Shown piece by piece: positions 36,420 to 46,173 of a stretch of DNA of 64,000 nucleotides; the first letter of the stretch is position 1; every line of letters begins with the position of its first letter. Both the position numbers and the translations under genes were made by a program. This DNA is from JAWPMT01 sp965242775 (lineage in GTDB: Bacteria; Bacteroidota; Bacteroidia; Cytophagales; Cyclobacteriaceae). The notes below the pieces were generated by a model. The model saw only the letters and a list, made by a program, of their open reading frames with translations, searched no databases and was not told the origin of the DNA. The DNA lies in the NCBI GenBank assembly GCA_965242775.1, contig CBDETI010000018.1, forward strand, positions 116,588-180,587. Reading direction: 5' to 3'.

Positions 36420-38855
36420 TTATTCGTCTTTAAGTGATTGAGCAGGGTTGACACGAGCCGCTTGATATGCCTGAGATCCCATGGTTAGGGAGGCTACCGC
36501 GAAGGCAACCAAGCCTGCTACGGCGAAAGTGACAAAGCTGAGTGTTGTCCTATATTCGAAATCCGAAAGCCACTGATCCATTAAGTAATAGGCTGCACCG
36601 GCAGCAAGCACAAAGGAGATAATCACCAGCCTGGAAAATTCCTTGGATAGGAGCGAGATGATGCCGATGATCGAGGCACCAAGGACCTTGCGGATACCAA
36701 TTTCCTTGGTCCGTTGTTCTGCTGTGAAAGAGGCCAAAGCATATAGCCCGAGGCACGCGATGAAAATGGATAAGAATGCGAAAACACTGAAAATATCGCC
36801 GATCTGCTGCTCGTTTTCATACATTTTGTTGAACTCCTCATTGAGGAATTTGTGCTCAAACGGCTGACCTGGTGCGAACTCGTCCCATTTGGATCGAAGC
36901 GCGGCAATGGTTGAAGTGATCTCATCTGTTTGCACTTTGAAAGATATGTAACCACGTGAATCATCCAATTGGAAGATCAGTGGGTCAATACGTTCACGAA
37001 GGGTATTGAAGTGAAAGTCTTTGACGACCCCAATGACTTGATAGACATCCGAGGTGGGATTGTCTTGAGAGCCACCGTAGTTACTTAAGAATCCACCGAT
37101 GGCATTGTCAAAATCGAGCTGTCGTGCTGCGGCTTCATTGATCAGGATCTTGGTTGTGTCATTGGGAAAATCACGCGAGAAGTTTCGGCCTTCGGCCATT
37201 TCCATGCCAAGGGTTTCCAGATAGTCCTCATCGATGCGATAATTGTGAAAGACATAACCCTCGCCCGCTCCGGCAGTCTGCCCCTTAAACCAAAGGTTAT
37301 TGTTATTGGTGGTCTTAACTGGCAGGAAGGTCGCAATGGTTCCTTTGAGTACGCGGGTATCTCTGAGCGCCTCCGTTTTGAAAGCTTCAATACGATCGCC
37401 GAGCAACCAGGCATCGTCGATCATCACCACCTGATCTTTATTGAATCCAAGTTTTTTGTTTTGGATATAAGACAGTTGATCGAATACGATGGCGGTGCCA
37501 ACTATCATAATAATGGAGACTGTGAATTGGACAACTACCAGCACACTACGAAGGCCACCACTTTTCATTCCAAGGGTCAGTTTACCCTTCAATACTTCCA
37601 CAGGTTTGAATCTTGACAGATAAAATGCCGGATAACTCCCAGCCAATAACCCTACCACAAGCATGATGCTCACCATCAAACCGATGAACAAGGGAGAAAA
37701 GAGATCTGACAACACCAACGTCTTGGCAGCCAGCTCTTCAAATGCGGGAAGGACTGCCGCAGAAAGTCCTAATGCAATGGCAAAAGAAACCAGACAGATC
37801 ATAATCGCCTCTGACAGAAACTGATAGATCAGGTGTGATTTGTATGCGCCCATGGTTTTCCGCACACCTACCTCTTTGGCTCGGCTCGCCGAGCGCGCAG
37901 TAGAAAGATTCATGAAATTGATACAAGCCAACAGCAGGATGAATAGGGCAATGGCCGTAAAGATGTAGACGTAGTTCATATCGCCATTGGGCTCAATGTC
38001 GCCAAGTTTGTCAGAAAGCAAGTGGATGTCTTTGACAGGGAATAAGTAAAATCCTGCTGAGTTGCCACTTTCGTAGAATTCGTCGAGGGTCATGCCCTGC
38101 ATGAACTGTGCAATCTCCGGACCAATGTATTTTTCGATCAAAGCCGGAAACTTTGCTTCGATGCTAGCGGGACTGGTGCCGGGTTGCACCTTCAGGTAAG
38201 TGTTGAAATTGAAACTCATCCAAAAAGTGGACTTGGCTTCTTCCAGGCCTTCCATGGCCAGGATCAAGTCGAAATGAAAGTGGGATTGTGGTGGCATGTC
38301 CTGAAAAACACCGGTCACTTCAAAGTCAAATTCATTACTCATTACCAGGACCTGACCGATTGGATCTTCGTCACCAAAAACCTTTTTGGCCACTTTTTCG
38401 CTGATTGCGATGGTGTTAGGACGTTCCAGGACGGTTTCAGGATCACCTTTGAGCAGGGGGAAGTTAAAAAACTGGAAGAAATTGGCATCTGCATAGGTAA
38501 CATCCGACTCTTTATAGTTTTGGGTGGTTCCCTTGACCTTGATGAGGCGTTCCCCACGGGTACGTAACCGGGTCGCGGCTGTGACTTCCGGGAATTCTGC
38601 TACCATGGTTTGAGCGGCTGGGACGCTGGCCAGTGCGGTTACAAATTCGTTGCCGTTAATGGATCCTGAAAAATCCATTCTGTACATGTTTTCTACGTCG
38701 GGATGGAATTGGTCAAAAGCCAATTCGTCTTTCACGTACAGTGAAATCAGGATAAAACATGTCAACCCTACGGAAAGCCCGAGGATGTTGATGGAAGAAT
38801 AGAATTTGTGTTTTCTGAGGTTGCGAAATGCGGCTGTTAGGTAATTGCTGAACAT
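36420..38855 (-). CDS. FtsX/MacB-type ABC transporter permease (paralogue B)
   Basis: From the ATG at 38855 (MFSNYLTAAFRNLRKHKFYS) the product has 811 residues with the same layout as paralogue A: SINILGLSVGLTCFILISLY as first helix, INFMNLSTARSASRAKEVGVRKTMGAYKSH in the middle, YIQNKKLGFNKDQVVMI after the second domain start and KEIGIRKVLGASI near the end, finishing ANPAQSLKDE. The two proteins are similar along their whole length and clearly arose by tandem duplication. The role is presumably ATP-driven signalling or export across the inner membrane; no partner is encoded in the window. Confidence 0.92.
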   Translation of the reverse strand: MFSNYLTAAFRNLRKHKFYSSINILGLSVGLTCFILISLYVKDELAFDQFHPDVENMYRMDFSGSINGNEFVTALASVPAAQTMVAEFPEVTAATRLRTRGERLIKVKGTTQNYKESDVTYADANFFQFFNFPLLKGDPETVLERPNTIAISEKVAKKVFGDEDPIGQVLVMSNEFDFEVTGVFQDMPPQSHFHFDLILAMEGLEEAKSTFWMSFNFNTYLKVQPGTSPASIEAKFPALIEKYIGPEIAQFMQGMTLDEFYESGNSAGFYLFPVKDIHLLSDKLGDIEPNGDMNYVYIFTAIALFILLLACINFMNLSTARSASRAKEVGVRKTMGAYKSHLIYQFLSEAIMICLVSFAIALGLSAAVLPAFEELAAKTLVLSDLFSPLFIGLMVSIMLVVGLLAGSYPAFYLSRFKPVEVLKGKLTLGMKSGGLRSVLVVVQFTVSIIMIVGTAIVFDQLSYIQNKKLGFNKDQVVMIDDAWLLGDRIEAFKTEALRDTRVLKGTIATFLPVKTTNNNNLWFKGQTAGAGEGYVFHNYRIDEDYLETLGMEMAEGRNFSRDFPNDTTKILINEAAARQLDFDNAIGGFLSNYGGSQDNPTSDVYQVIGVVKDFHFNTLRERIDPLIFQLDDSRGYISFKVQTDEITSTIAALRSKWDEFAPGQPFEHKFLNEEFNKMYENEQQIGDIFSVFAFLSIFIACLGLYALASFTAEQRTKEIGIRKVLGASIIGIISLLSKEFSRLVIISFVLAAGAAYYLMDQWLSDFEYRTTLSFVTFAVAGLVAFAVASLTMGSQAYQAARVNPAQSLKDE

Positions 38856-39077
38856 CTTCTTTTGAGTTTTTGGCCCATAATTATCTATTGGATGCAGAAG
38901 CAGCGATAAAGGTTGCATCTGTTAATCCATAATTCTTTGTATCATACGGTACTATGCAATACATAGTTGCAGAAAAGAATGGTTCGGGTTCTTAAACCGA
39001 TACCTATTGTATCTCTTGGCTACTGATCTTTAGGTCTTCGGATTGTAGGTTGAAAGACCGAATGGGACACTACGCAA

Positions 39078-40067
39078 ATGCCAATGAGATTTATGTTTTT
39101 ACTAGCCGTTATCGGCTTGTTTGGTTGTCAGGCTGCCGAACCTGGTTACGATATTGATGAGGAGATTGACAGTTTTATGGTGCTTATTAAAGGTGGCTGC
39201 TTCACACTCGGAGACTTATCGGGTTTGGAAAGGGAGAATCAAAGGCCAAGTCACCTTGTTGAGGTTGCTGATTTCTTCTTGGGCAATATGGAGGTGGCAA
39301 ATCAGGAGTTCGTATTATTTCTCAATAGCATTCAACCGGCAATTGATAGTGTAACTGGTTCTCTGACTTACCATCGTTATGGGATTTACAACCTTGCTCT
39401 CTGCCAGGATTGTAAAGATTGGCGACCTGGTATAAGCTATAGAAATGGCCGTTTCGTTGTTCATGCCGGAATGCAACATTTTCCGGTGGCAATGGTCACC
39501 TGGTTTGGGGCGATTGAATACTGCAACTGGAAGAGTCGCAATGAAGGTCTGGAAGAGGTCTATCTGGTTGATAGTTCCGAGATTGTCTTGAATAGGAATG
39601 CGAATGGATACCGTCTGCCTACGGAGGCCGAATGGGAGTATGCAGCAAAATCTGGAGGGAGAAATTTTAAGTACGCATGGGGCAATGGATCAATACCACA
39701 TGGAAATGTCAGAGATGAATTTTTCGCCAGGCTATACGAAGACACAACTAACATTTGGAAGGGCTACAACGATGGTTATGCGAATTCCGCTCCGGTCAAT
39801 CTCTTTAAGCAAGGTGAATTGGGTTTGTATAACATGACCGGGAATGTACAGGAGTGGTGTTGGGATTGGTATGGAAAATACGGACGTAACAAGCAGTCAA
39901 ATCCGCTGGGTCCGGAAGCAGGTAAATACAAAGTTCTCCGGGGCGGATCTATGGGAGTCTACCGTCAGCTGGCAGGTGTCACTTCCAGAAATGCTCAGAA
40001 TCCTGCCAGCTATGGCCCTGGTTACGGGTTTAGAATAGCTCGAAGTGCTTTTAAGACTTTGGAATAG
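39078..40067 (+). CDS. formylglycine-generating-enzyme-like (SUMF1) lipoprotein
   Basis: A 329-residue protein with a lipoprotein signal (MFLLAVIGLFGC, Cys17). The rest is an FGE-sulfatase domain: LIKGGCFTLGD at the start, NMEVANQEFVLFLN, GYRLPTEAEWEYAAKSGG, YNMTGNVQEWCWDWYGKYG, VLRGGSMG and the ending GPGYGFRIAR. The copper-binding cysteine pair of true formylglycine-generating enzymes is not evident, so this is more likely a structural or binding member, like the gliding lipoproteins GldJ/GldK that share the fold. It is isolated between repeats and permease genes. Confidence 0.85.
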   Translation: MPMRFMFLLAVIGLFGCQAAEPGYDIDEEIDSFMVLIKGGCFTLGDLSGLERENQRPSHLVEVADFFLGNMEVANQEFVLFLNSIQPAIDSVTGSLTYHRYGIYNLALCQDCKDWRPGISYRNGRFVVHAGMQHFPVAMVTWFGAIEYCNWKSRNEGLEEVYLVDSSEIVLNRNANGYRLPTEAEWEYAAKSGGRNFKYAWGNGSIPHGNVRDEFFARLYEDTTNIWKGYNDGYANSAPVNLFKQGELGLYNMTGNVQEWCWDWYGKYGRNKQSNPLGPEAGKYKVLRGGSMGVYRQLAGVTSRNAQNPASYGPGYGFRIARSAFKTLE

Positions 40068-40108
40068 CTTCGCTGCTTATGTAGTGCTATGTACATGTAT
40101 GATGAATT

Positions 40109-40127
40109 CACTTCATCAGGAATGACG
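40109..40127. repeat. partial copy of the 100-bp palindromic element
   Basis: Nineteen bases here are the exact reverse complement of the first 19 bases of the elements at 33236-33605 (ends in GGAATGACG), and the following bases CTCTAGCAA also occur in the spacers of that array. Confidence 0.7.
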
Positions 40128-40156
40128 CCTCTAGCAAATCGCAGGTTCTTGATACC

Positions 40157-40200
40157 TGGTACTTAATACTCCATACTCTGTACCCTGTACTTTACTACTT
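40157..40200. repeat. AT-rich TACTTAATA-type dispersed repeat, copy 2
   Basis: Contains GTACTTAATACTCC, ATACTCTGTAC and TGTACTTTACTACTT, similar to the reverse complement of 33151-33194. Together with the element fragment at 40109 it lies at the right side of the FtsX pair and SUMF1-like gene. Confidence 0.4.
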
Positions 40201-40232
40201 AAAAAGATCGCTTAGCAGGCTGGCGATGACGA

Positions 40233-42878
40233 CTATTCCACCTTAATCGCATCTACGGGGTTGGAGGAAGCGGCTTTCCAACTAAGGTAGCTCACCGTGA
40301 TCGTGGCGATCAAAAAAGTAGCAGCCCCCGTGACGAGATAAACCCAGACCGGTTGGTCAATTCTATAAGCAAATGCCTGCAGCCAATTGCGCATTAAGTA
40401 GAACGCCGCCGGTGTAGCCAGCGCAAATGCCAGGCTCAGGATTCTGATGAAATTTTGATTGATCATCAAGATCACCTGCCAGGTACCTGCTCCCAATACT
40501 TTTCTGAGGCCAATCTCTTTGAACTTCCTTTCTGTAGTGAACAAAGCAAAACCAAATAGCCCCAGACAGCCGAGCACGATGGAAACAACGCTGAACAGTG
40601 TAAATAGCTGACGTTCATTGTCTTCACTTTGGTAAAGGTCTGCCGCCTGCTGATCCAGGAAACTATAGAAGAAGGGAACGGACTCACCGAATATTCGATA
40701 CCAACCTGCCTCGAGTCTGGCAATATTCTCGCTGAAATTATTGGATTCCAACCGAACGGAGATGTAATCGAGGCGGTCCCAGTTCACATACATAACAAAT
40801 GGTTGGATCGTGTGATGTAAGGACCGAAAATGAAAGTCCTTTGCAATACCGACAATTTTTCCGGTCTTTTCCAGACCCTGATCCGTAATAGTCCGATTGA
40901 CAGCCTCTTCCAGTGTAAGTCCTAAAGCTTTGACAGCACTTTCATTGAGTACAAAAGCAGTGCAATCTGACGGTATGGTGGCATCAAATCCCCGGCCTGC
41001 TATTATATCCAGATCGAAGGTGGAGATGTAATCCTGCTCTACGGTATATCGTTCCCATTTGTGCTCCTCTTCCAGCCCCTCCACCTTGAAATCTGCGATG
41101 TATGTATAGTCTGAAAACATTTCGTGAGAGGCAGCGGTCACGTGGCTTATTCCCGGTTGAGCAGTCACCTCATTGCGGAAAGCGTCGATTTTCGGAATCA
41201 CTGCGTCATCATTGTGAATGGGCATGTTGACAATGACCGATTGGTTGAATCCGAGTTCCTTTTTCTGCAGAAATTGCAATTGCAGGTAAACCATCAGCGT
41301 GCAAATCACCAGTCCGGTGGTGATTGTGAATTGCGCCGTAACAAGCACGTTTCGGACTGTCTTTCCCCCAGAAACGCCGCTGTTATTTTTCATGAGCTGC
41401 AACGACTGGATTCGTGATATATACAGCGCTGGATAAGCCCCGGCAATCGCTGCAACCAATAACAAAATCAGGGTAAAAGGAGCCAGAAAATTAAGATTCA
41501 CCAAATCCTGTAACCCGTAGCGATGGGAGGTAAGTGCCCCTAATTTTGGAAGGAGACCATAAACCAGCAGTAAAGCAAACATGCCGGAGATAAGTACAAA
41601 TATCAATGTTTCGAAGAGTGTCTGCTGTGCAATTTGCCGTCTTTGGCTGCCCAGTACTTTTCTGACTCCTACTTCTTTTGTCCTTTGTCCTGCCTGCGCC
41701 GTAACCATGTTGGTAAAGTTGAAGCAGCCCAAACTGAGAATAATAAGACCAATTGCAGCGAACAGGATCAACGTCTCCGAATCGTTGTGCTTGCTCCATT
41801 CTCCGATTGTGAGAGGCGGGTCTAAATGTATATTTATTAGCGGTTGGATGCTGGTGGTCCAGGCGTCAGGATTATCGGGTGTATAGTACTTGGAAGTGGC
41901 TTGTTGAGCCACTTGCTGGACTTCTTGCACACTGTTGATGTCGATGCCAGGTTTTAACAAAATATAGGCGCTGACAAACATATTTCTCCAATCACTGAAC
42001 CGGCCTCCGGACCACATGGTATTGCGGCAGGTCTCAATATTGGAGATGAGGTCAAGCTGAATGCTCGCATTGCTTGGAAAGTCCTCGAATACCCCTGTGA
42101 CTTCCAGCGGCGTATTTTCACCCCAGTTGAATTCAATGATTTCTCCAATTGGATTTCGGTCACCAAAGTACTTTTTCGCGGTGCTGGCACTGATAACAAC
42201 TACGTTGGGACGTAGGAGGACAGTTTGCGGTGAACCTTGGATGAGCGGTAAGTCAAATAGATGGAAAAAAGTGGGGTCTGACCACCCAAATCTACCCTCA
42301 TTAAAGGATTGCCGGGTTGAAACCACAGTCATGGGAATGGCCCGCCGGTACTTGAATATTCTTGTGCCTGATTCCACCGCATCGAGGTTATCGACCAGGT
42401 GGGGAGTCATCGCCAGAGGTGCATACCCATAGCTTCTTCCGGAATTTTTACTGTGATGGTTTATTCGGTAGATATCGGTGTAGCGGCTGAAAACCTGGTC
42501 GAAGGTGAGTTCCTTTTGAAGATAGAGATAGATTAATCCGGCACAGGCGATCCCAAGCGTCAGGCTGGCAATCGAAATAGTAGTATAAATCTTGGACTTC
42601 CTCATAGTGCGCATAAGCACACGGCCATATTGTTTTAAGATGGAGAGATTTCTTATCAGACTCCAACCCTCATACTTTTCCATAATTCCAATATTTCTGC
42701 TGTTAAATGACTGTAGTACTTCTTTGAAAAACCTCCACTTGGCTCTGGCCGCCCCAAAGCGCGATCTTTGCCTGTAGGCCTCAATTAGATCGCCCTCGAT
42801 TTCGTCGATCAGGTCTCTCTTGCAAAACCATCGCAAAAACAGAAGCGGGATTTTGGGCATGTTGTCATTGGCCATCAT
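40233..42878 (-). CDS. FtsX/MacB-type ABC permease with N-terminal prefix domain
   Basis: An 881-residue permease. Residues about 8-80 form the helical prefix domain found in PadR-linked permeases (PLLFLRWFCKRDLIDEIEGDLIEAY). Then comes the standard layout: membrane helix TISIASLTLGIACAGLIYLYL, MacB-like periplasmic domain, middle helices with FNFTNMVTAQAGQRTKEVGVRKVLG, second domain and final FtsX core with KFKEIGLRKVLGAG, ending SNPVDAIKVE. The start overlaps the PadR stop by a few bases. Unlike its relative at 3880-6463 it is intact. Confidence 0.93.
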   Translation of the reverse strand: MMANDNMPKIPLLFLRWFCKRDLIDEIEGDLIEAYRQRSRFGAARAKWRFFKEVLQSFNSRNIGIMEKYEGWSLIRNLSILKQYGRVLMRTMRKSKIYTTISIASLTLGIACAGLIYLYLQKELTFDQVFSRYTDIYRINHHSKNSGRSYGYAPLAMTPHLVDNLDAVESGTRIFKYRRAIPMTVVSTRQSFNEGRFGWSDPTFFHLFDLPLIQGSPQTVLLRPNVVVISASTAKKYFGDRNPIGEIIEFNWGENTPLEVTGVFEDFPSNASIQLDLISNIETCRNTMWSGGRFSDWRNMFVSAYILLKPGIDINSVQEVQQVAQQATSKYYTPDNPDAWTTSIQPLINIHLDPPLTIGEWSKHNDSETLILFAAIGLIILSLGCFNFTNMVTAQAGQRTKEVGVRKVLGSQRRQIAQQTLFETLIFVLISGMFALLLVYGLLPKLGALTSHRYGLQDLVNLNFLAPFTLILLLVAAIAGAYPALYISRIQSLQLMKNNSGVSGGKTVRNVLVTAQFTITTGLVICTLMVYLQLQFLQKKELGFNQSVIVNMPIHNDDAVIPKIDAFRNEVTAQPGISHVTAASHEMFSDYTYIADFKVEGLEEEHKWERYTVEQDYISTFDLDIIAGRGFDATIPSDCTAFVLNESAVKALGLTLEEAVNRTITDQGLEKTGKIVGIAKDFHFRSLHHTIQPFVMYVNWDRLDYISVRLESNNFSENIARLEAGWYRIFGESVPFFYSFLDQQAADLYQSEDNERQLFTLFSVVSIVLGCLGLFGFALFTTERKFKEIGLRKVLGAGTWQVILMINQNFIRILSLAFALATPAAFYLMRNWLQAFAYRIDQPVWVYLVTGAATFLIATITVSYLSWKAASSNPVDAIKVE

Positions 42879-43192
42879 ACACTCATTTTCGGGACCAATG
42901 ACCAGAGGTCTTCACGTTGATTTCTTAAGGTGGAGATTAGCTGGTACCCCAGGTTAGTGATTTTGTAGATTCGTTTTTTGCGTCCACCCCGTTCATGTGT
43001 TGGAGCTGATTCGTAAGATCGCAGAAGCCCCTTATTCTCCAGTCTTTTCAATACGGTGTGAATTGCTGGAATAGAGATTTCGTGTGTGGTACGGAGCGTA
43101 TACTCCCTGGCAATCGATACAGCGTAAGCATCCTCTTTGAGCGCCGCTGCCAATAGTATTACCATCTCCTCCAAAGAACCAATTTTATACAT
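42875..43192 (-). CDS. PadR-family transcriptional regulator
   Basis: From the ATG at 43192 (MYKIGSLEEMVILLAAALKED) this is a 105-residue winged-helix protein with ISIPAIHTVLKRLENKGLLRS and the wing ERGGRKKRIYKITNLG. The longer frame to 43246 adds 18 unlikely residues. It overlaps the FtsX gene, forming a second PadR-permease operon in the window. A short palindrome AGTT-N5-AACT lies immediately upstream of its start and could be the operator. Confidence 0.9.
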   Translation of the reverse strand: MYKIGSLEEMVILLAAALKEDAYAVSIAREYTLRTTHEISIPAIHTVLKRLENKGLLRSYESAPTHERGGRKKRIYKITNLGYQLISTLRNQREDLWSLVPKMSV

Positions 43193-43273
43193 TAGTTTAA
43201 TTAACTTTTGTATAAATACGAATGGATATGTTTTTGGGTTACCCAACTTTCAGTTTGTAAATTGATCGTCAAA

Positions 43274-44458
43274 ATGAAAGCACTGGTCAGAAACGGGTTA
43301 GCTCGATCCTTGTCGATCGTATGCGTCATGGGGGTGTGGTTTGGCTGTACTTCCGAGGAACCAGACTATTTGGTCCTGGAACACGCCATCAAGCTAGAAA
43401 GCTCAACGACTTTTGCAGTGGAAGGAACTTTCGCATTCATTTCTCTCAGCTTGGAGGATCGGAGAGGAGATCAATGGGTACCGGTTGACCATGGTTTCAC
43501 CATTAGCCTGAATGGAGATGAAAAAGGTGAAATCAAGCGATTATGGCTAAATGAGGCAGGTACTTACGAGCTTCAGGCGTTTTATGATGGCGAAGTAAGC
43601 AATACACTTCAAATTGAAGTTCGGCCCAAGGTGGACTATGAGCCAGCTATCCGTACGGTGGTGTTCCATATTATTCACGACGGTGAAGAATGGGGCGAGG
43701 GCGCCAATGTCAACCCATTCCGCTTACCGCTGTATATGGATTATCTAAACCGCGTCTTTAACAATTCGGGATCAAGTACACCAAATACCTATGCAGCTAA
43801 TATTAAGTTCGAGTTGGCCCGGCAGAACCCCACAGGTGCGGAACTCTCCGAACCTGGCATTCATCGCTTTGAAAGGCCCGACACCTCAGCCAGTGTTAAC
43901 TACGAGGATTGGATGTGGCAGACCTATTGGGATCCTGATTACTATATCAATATTTGGGTTGGAGACCTCAAGGGAGGCCCCGCGCGAGGTACGATCCCAA
44001 GCTCCAGTTGCGATGAAGACCAACGCCTACCTGGAATTTCTTGCCTGAATACTGAGGCTCCTACAGGCCTGGAAGGGATCATCATGTCCTCCAATTTTAT
44101 GGTGGCTTCATCCTACGATCTACTCGCTCATGAAATGGGACATATGTTTGGGTTGAAGCATGTATTTCTGGGAGGCTGTGCCTTTGACGGGGACCATTGC
44201 GCTGATACCCGAAATTATGATCGTGAAAAATACGAGGAACAAGGGTCGTCTGGCTTGATACATCCCTGTGAGGGCTTGAGTTTTGTAGGCCACAATGTGA
44301 TGGATTACGGCTTCTCGGGTTTGAATACCCCGGAGGAGCTCACCTACGATCAGGTACGAAGGATAAGATCGATTGTGGAATTTGGCAATTGGCGAGGGCG
44401 CAAGAAGTTGGATGAGGGTACACCTCGGGATATGTGGGTTTTGTTCAATGGAGGTTAG
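43274..44458 (+). CDS. M43 (pappalysin/cytophagalysin)-type zinc metalloprotease, lipoprotein
   Basis: From the ATG at 43274 the product has 394 residues with a lipoprotein-like signal ending VWFGC (Cys25). An Ig-like region (about 35-125) precedes the protease domain, which has the extended zinc motif HEMGHMFGLKH at about 286-296, cysteines in CAFDGDHC after it, and a Met-turn HNVMDYG. These are the features of the M43 family of secreted metzincins. It is expected at the outer membrane or cell surface, degrading proteins. It starts 81 bases from, and is divergent to, the PadR gene. Confidence 0.9.
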   Translation: MKALVRNGLARSLSIVCVMGVWFGCTSEEPDYLVLEHAIKLESSTTFAVEGTFAFISLSLEDRRGDQWVPVDHGFTISLNGDEKGEIKRLWLNEAGTYELQAFYDGEVSNTLQIEVRPKVDYEPAIRTVVFHIIHDGEEWGEGANVNPFRLPLYMDYLNRVFNNSGSSTPNTYAANIKFELARQNPTGAELSEPGIHRFERPDTSASVNYEDWMWQTYWDPDYYINIWVGDLKGGPARGTIPSSSCDEDQRLPGISCLNTEAPTGLEGIIMSSNFMVASSYDLLAHEMGHMFGLKHVFLGGCAFDGDHCADTRNYDREKYEEQGSSGLIHPCEGLSFVGHNVMDYGFSGLNTPEELTYDQVRRIRSIVEFGNWRGRKKLDEGTPRDMWVLFNGG

Positions 44459-44631
44459 CAATTGTCTTTTCCGGTGAGCGCTGGCGCAAATCTCAAATTC
44501 AATGTGGACTTAGTTTTATGCTTCCTTGCGATTTTGATCCAAGTATTCTAAGGCGTAACTTCCACCAGGTGGTCCACGCGCTTTTTATCCAATAAATCTA
44601 CTTTGCCGGCTCATCCTAAAGCATTAAAATA

Positions 44632-45507
44632 TTGCGCAGCATCGTTCTTCTATTAACAGCTATTTTCTTTTGGGCGCTCAACTTCCATCTAGGAAAAATA
44701 ATGCTGGAATATGTCAGTCCGAATGTAGCAGCCTTTTGGCGCTTTCTATTTGGCATGCTGGGCCTGCTTCTTATTAGCTATTCGTCACTTCCTTCCTGGC
44801 AAATAATCAAAAAGCACTGGCGGGGCTTGGCGCTGGTGGGCTTCGTCGGTCTGTTTGGTTTTATTTACCTATTCACCCAGGGTCTTGATAAAACGTCGGC
44901 TGTCAACGGTTCATTGATTATCGCGCTCAACCCCGCTATGACTTTGATCCTGATTGTACTTTTTCAAAGGCACCCGATCCGCAAAAGAGAGGTGGCGGGA
45001 ATTGTATTGGCCCTGGTTGGCGTGCTCTACCTGATTTTGAAAGGTAATCTCTCCCGGATATTGGAAATTACGCTTTCCTGGGGGGACCTGTACTTTCTTG
45101 GTGCCAGTCTCATGTTTGCGCTGCATAATATCTGGGTCAAGCGGTTTGCCACGGCGATGGGGACCAGGCCGTTTACCTTCCTTACTAATTTGGCTTGCTT
45201 AAGTGCTTTTCTGGTATTGTACGTTATCGAAAGCCCTGTCGGCTGGACGGAATTACCCACACGGTTTTGGCTTGCGGCGCTGGGTATGGGATTGTTAGGT
45301 ACCTCGCTTTCCTATTATACCTGGAATGCAGGCCTCAGAGCAGTCGGACCAGCAAAGGGAGCCATTTTCTTCAATACGCTACCGCTAATGGTGGCGATAC
45401 TGGCGATTCCTTTTGGCGCCAGTTTGTTTTTATTTCATTTGGTGAGCTTTGTTTTGATCGTTTCCGGATTGCTCATTATGCAGCTAGACTGGCAACGCCT
45501 CCTTTAA
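44632..45507 (+). CDS. EamA-family (DMT) transporter
   Basis: A 291-residue protein with about ten membrane helices in two EamA repeats, the first opening LLTAIFFWALNFHLGKIMLEYVSPNVAAFWRF and the second WGDLYFLGASLMFALHNIWVKRF, both typical. Drug/metabolite transporters export amino acids, nucleosides or other small molecules. No ATG is near the start; a TTG at 44632 fits the first helix best. It is single and lies 194 bases before the molybdoenzyme genes. Confidence 0.85.
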   Translation: MRSIVLLLTAIFFWALNFHLGKIMLEYVSPNVAAFWRFLFGMLGLLLISYSSLPSWQIIKKHWRGLALVGFVGLFGFIYLFTQGLDKTSAVNGSLIIALNPAMTLILIVLFQRHPIRKREVAGIVLALVGVLYLILKGNLSRILEITLSWGDLYFLGASLMFALHNIWVKRFATAMGTRPFTFLTNLACLSAFLVLYVIESPVGWTELPTRFWLAALGMGLLGTSLSYYTWNAGLRAVGPAKGAIFFNTLPLMVAILAIPFGASLFLFHLVSFVLIVSGLLIMQLDWQRLL

Positions 45508-45621
45508 ATTCCCTATAACTGTTTAGAAGTGCTATTATGACGTCTACCTGACAAGCATGCCTAAATGGGTTCACAATCGTTTTGAGATTATTCTAATTTT
45601 CAAAATATAATATCGGGTTTT

Positions 45622-45651
45622 TTGATCAAGCTGCAATCTTGTTTATCTTGA
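45622..45651 (+). promoter_or_regulatory. candidate promoter of the molybdoenzyme operon
   Basis: TTG at 45622-45624, exactly 19 bases, then TATCTTGA at 45644-45651, one step from the Bacteroidota consensus TTG-N19-TAnnTTTG. Transcription would begin about 45 bases upstream of the first gene. Confidence 0.45.
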
Positions 45652-45701
45652 GAGGTGTCGAATTACCAATTTTATAACTAAGAAAGAAAAGCTAACCCAG
45701 A

Positions 45702-46163
45702 ATGAAAATAAGTTTAAACGTCAATGGGAAGCCGGTTGAAAAAGAGATTGAAGACCGACAACTCCTCGTCAATTTTTTGCGGGAGGATCTGAATCTCACC
45801 GGAACCCACGTGGGCTGCGATACCAGTGGCTGCGGAGCTTGCACAGTGCATATCAACGGCAAAGCCATAAAGTCATGTACGGTACTGGCGGCGCAAGCGG
45901 ATGGTGAGAATGTTACCACCATTGAAGGAATGAGCAATGGGAGTCTGCATCCTCTCCAGGAAGGTTTTAAAGAGGAACACGGATTGCAATGCGGTTTCTG
46001 TACCCCTGGTATGATCATGACTGTTGCCGATTTGCTAGACCGCAACAACAACCCCTCTGAGGAGGAGATTCGAGAATCTATTGAAGGAAATTTTTGCAGG
46101 TGTACAGGCTATCACAATATCGTGAAAGCTGTTCAGCATGCGGCAAAAAATATGAATACTTAA
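45702..46163 (+). CDS. CO-dehydrogenase/xanthine-dehydrogenase-type small subunit (2Fe-2S)
   Basis: A 153-residue protein with two 2Fe-2S clusters: a plant-type site with Cys39, Cys44, Cys47 and Cys59 (GCDTSGCGACTV) and a second site with Cys97, Cys100, Cys132 and Cys134 (QCGFCTPG and FCRCTGY). It passes electrons from the molybdenum centre of the large subunit to FAD in the medium subunit. First of the S-L-M gene trio, 10 bases before the next. Confidence 0.95.
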   Translation: MKISLNVNGKPVEKEIEDRQLLVNFLREDLNLTGTHVGCDTSGCGACTVHINGKAIKSCTVLAAQADGENVTTIEGMSNGSLHPLQEGFKEEHGLQCGFCTPGMIMTVADLLDRNNNPSEEEIRESIEGNFCRCTGYHNIVKAVQHAAKNMNT

Positions 46164-46173
46164 TCCCATCAAG

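Noticed and set aside
33914..38855. Complete ABC transporter operon
   Set aside because: Two permease genes but no ATPase gene or MacA-like adaptor in the neighbourhood, so only permeases are claimed.
39078..40067. Functional formylglycine-generating enzyme
   Set aside because: No copper-binding cysteine pair is evident and no sulfatase gene is near; only the fold is supported.
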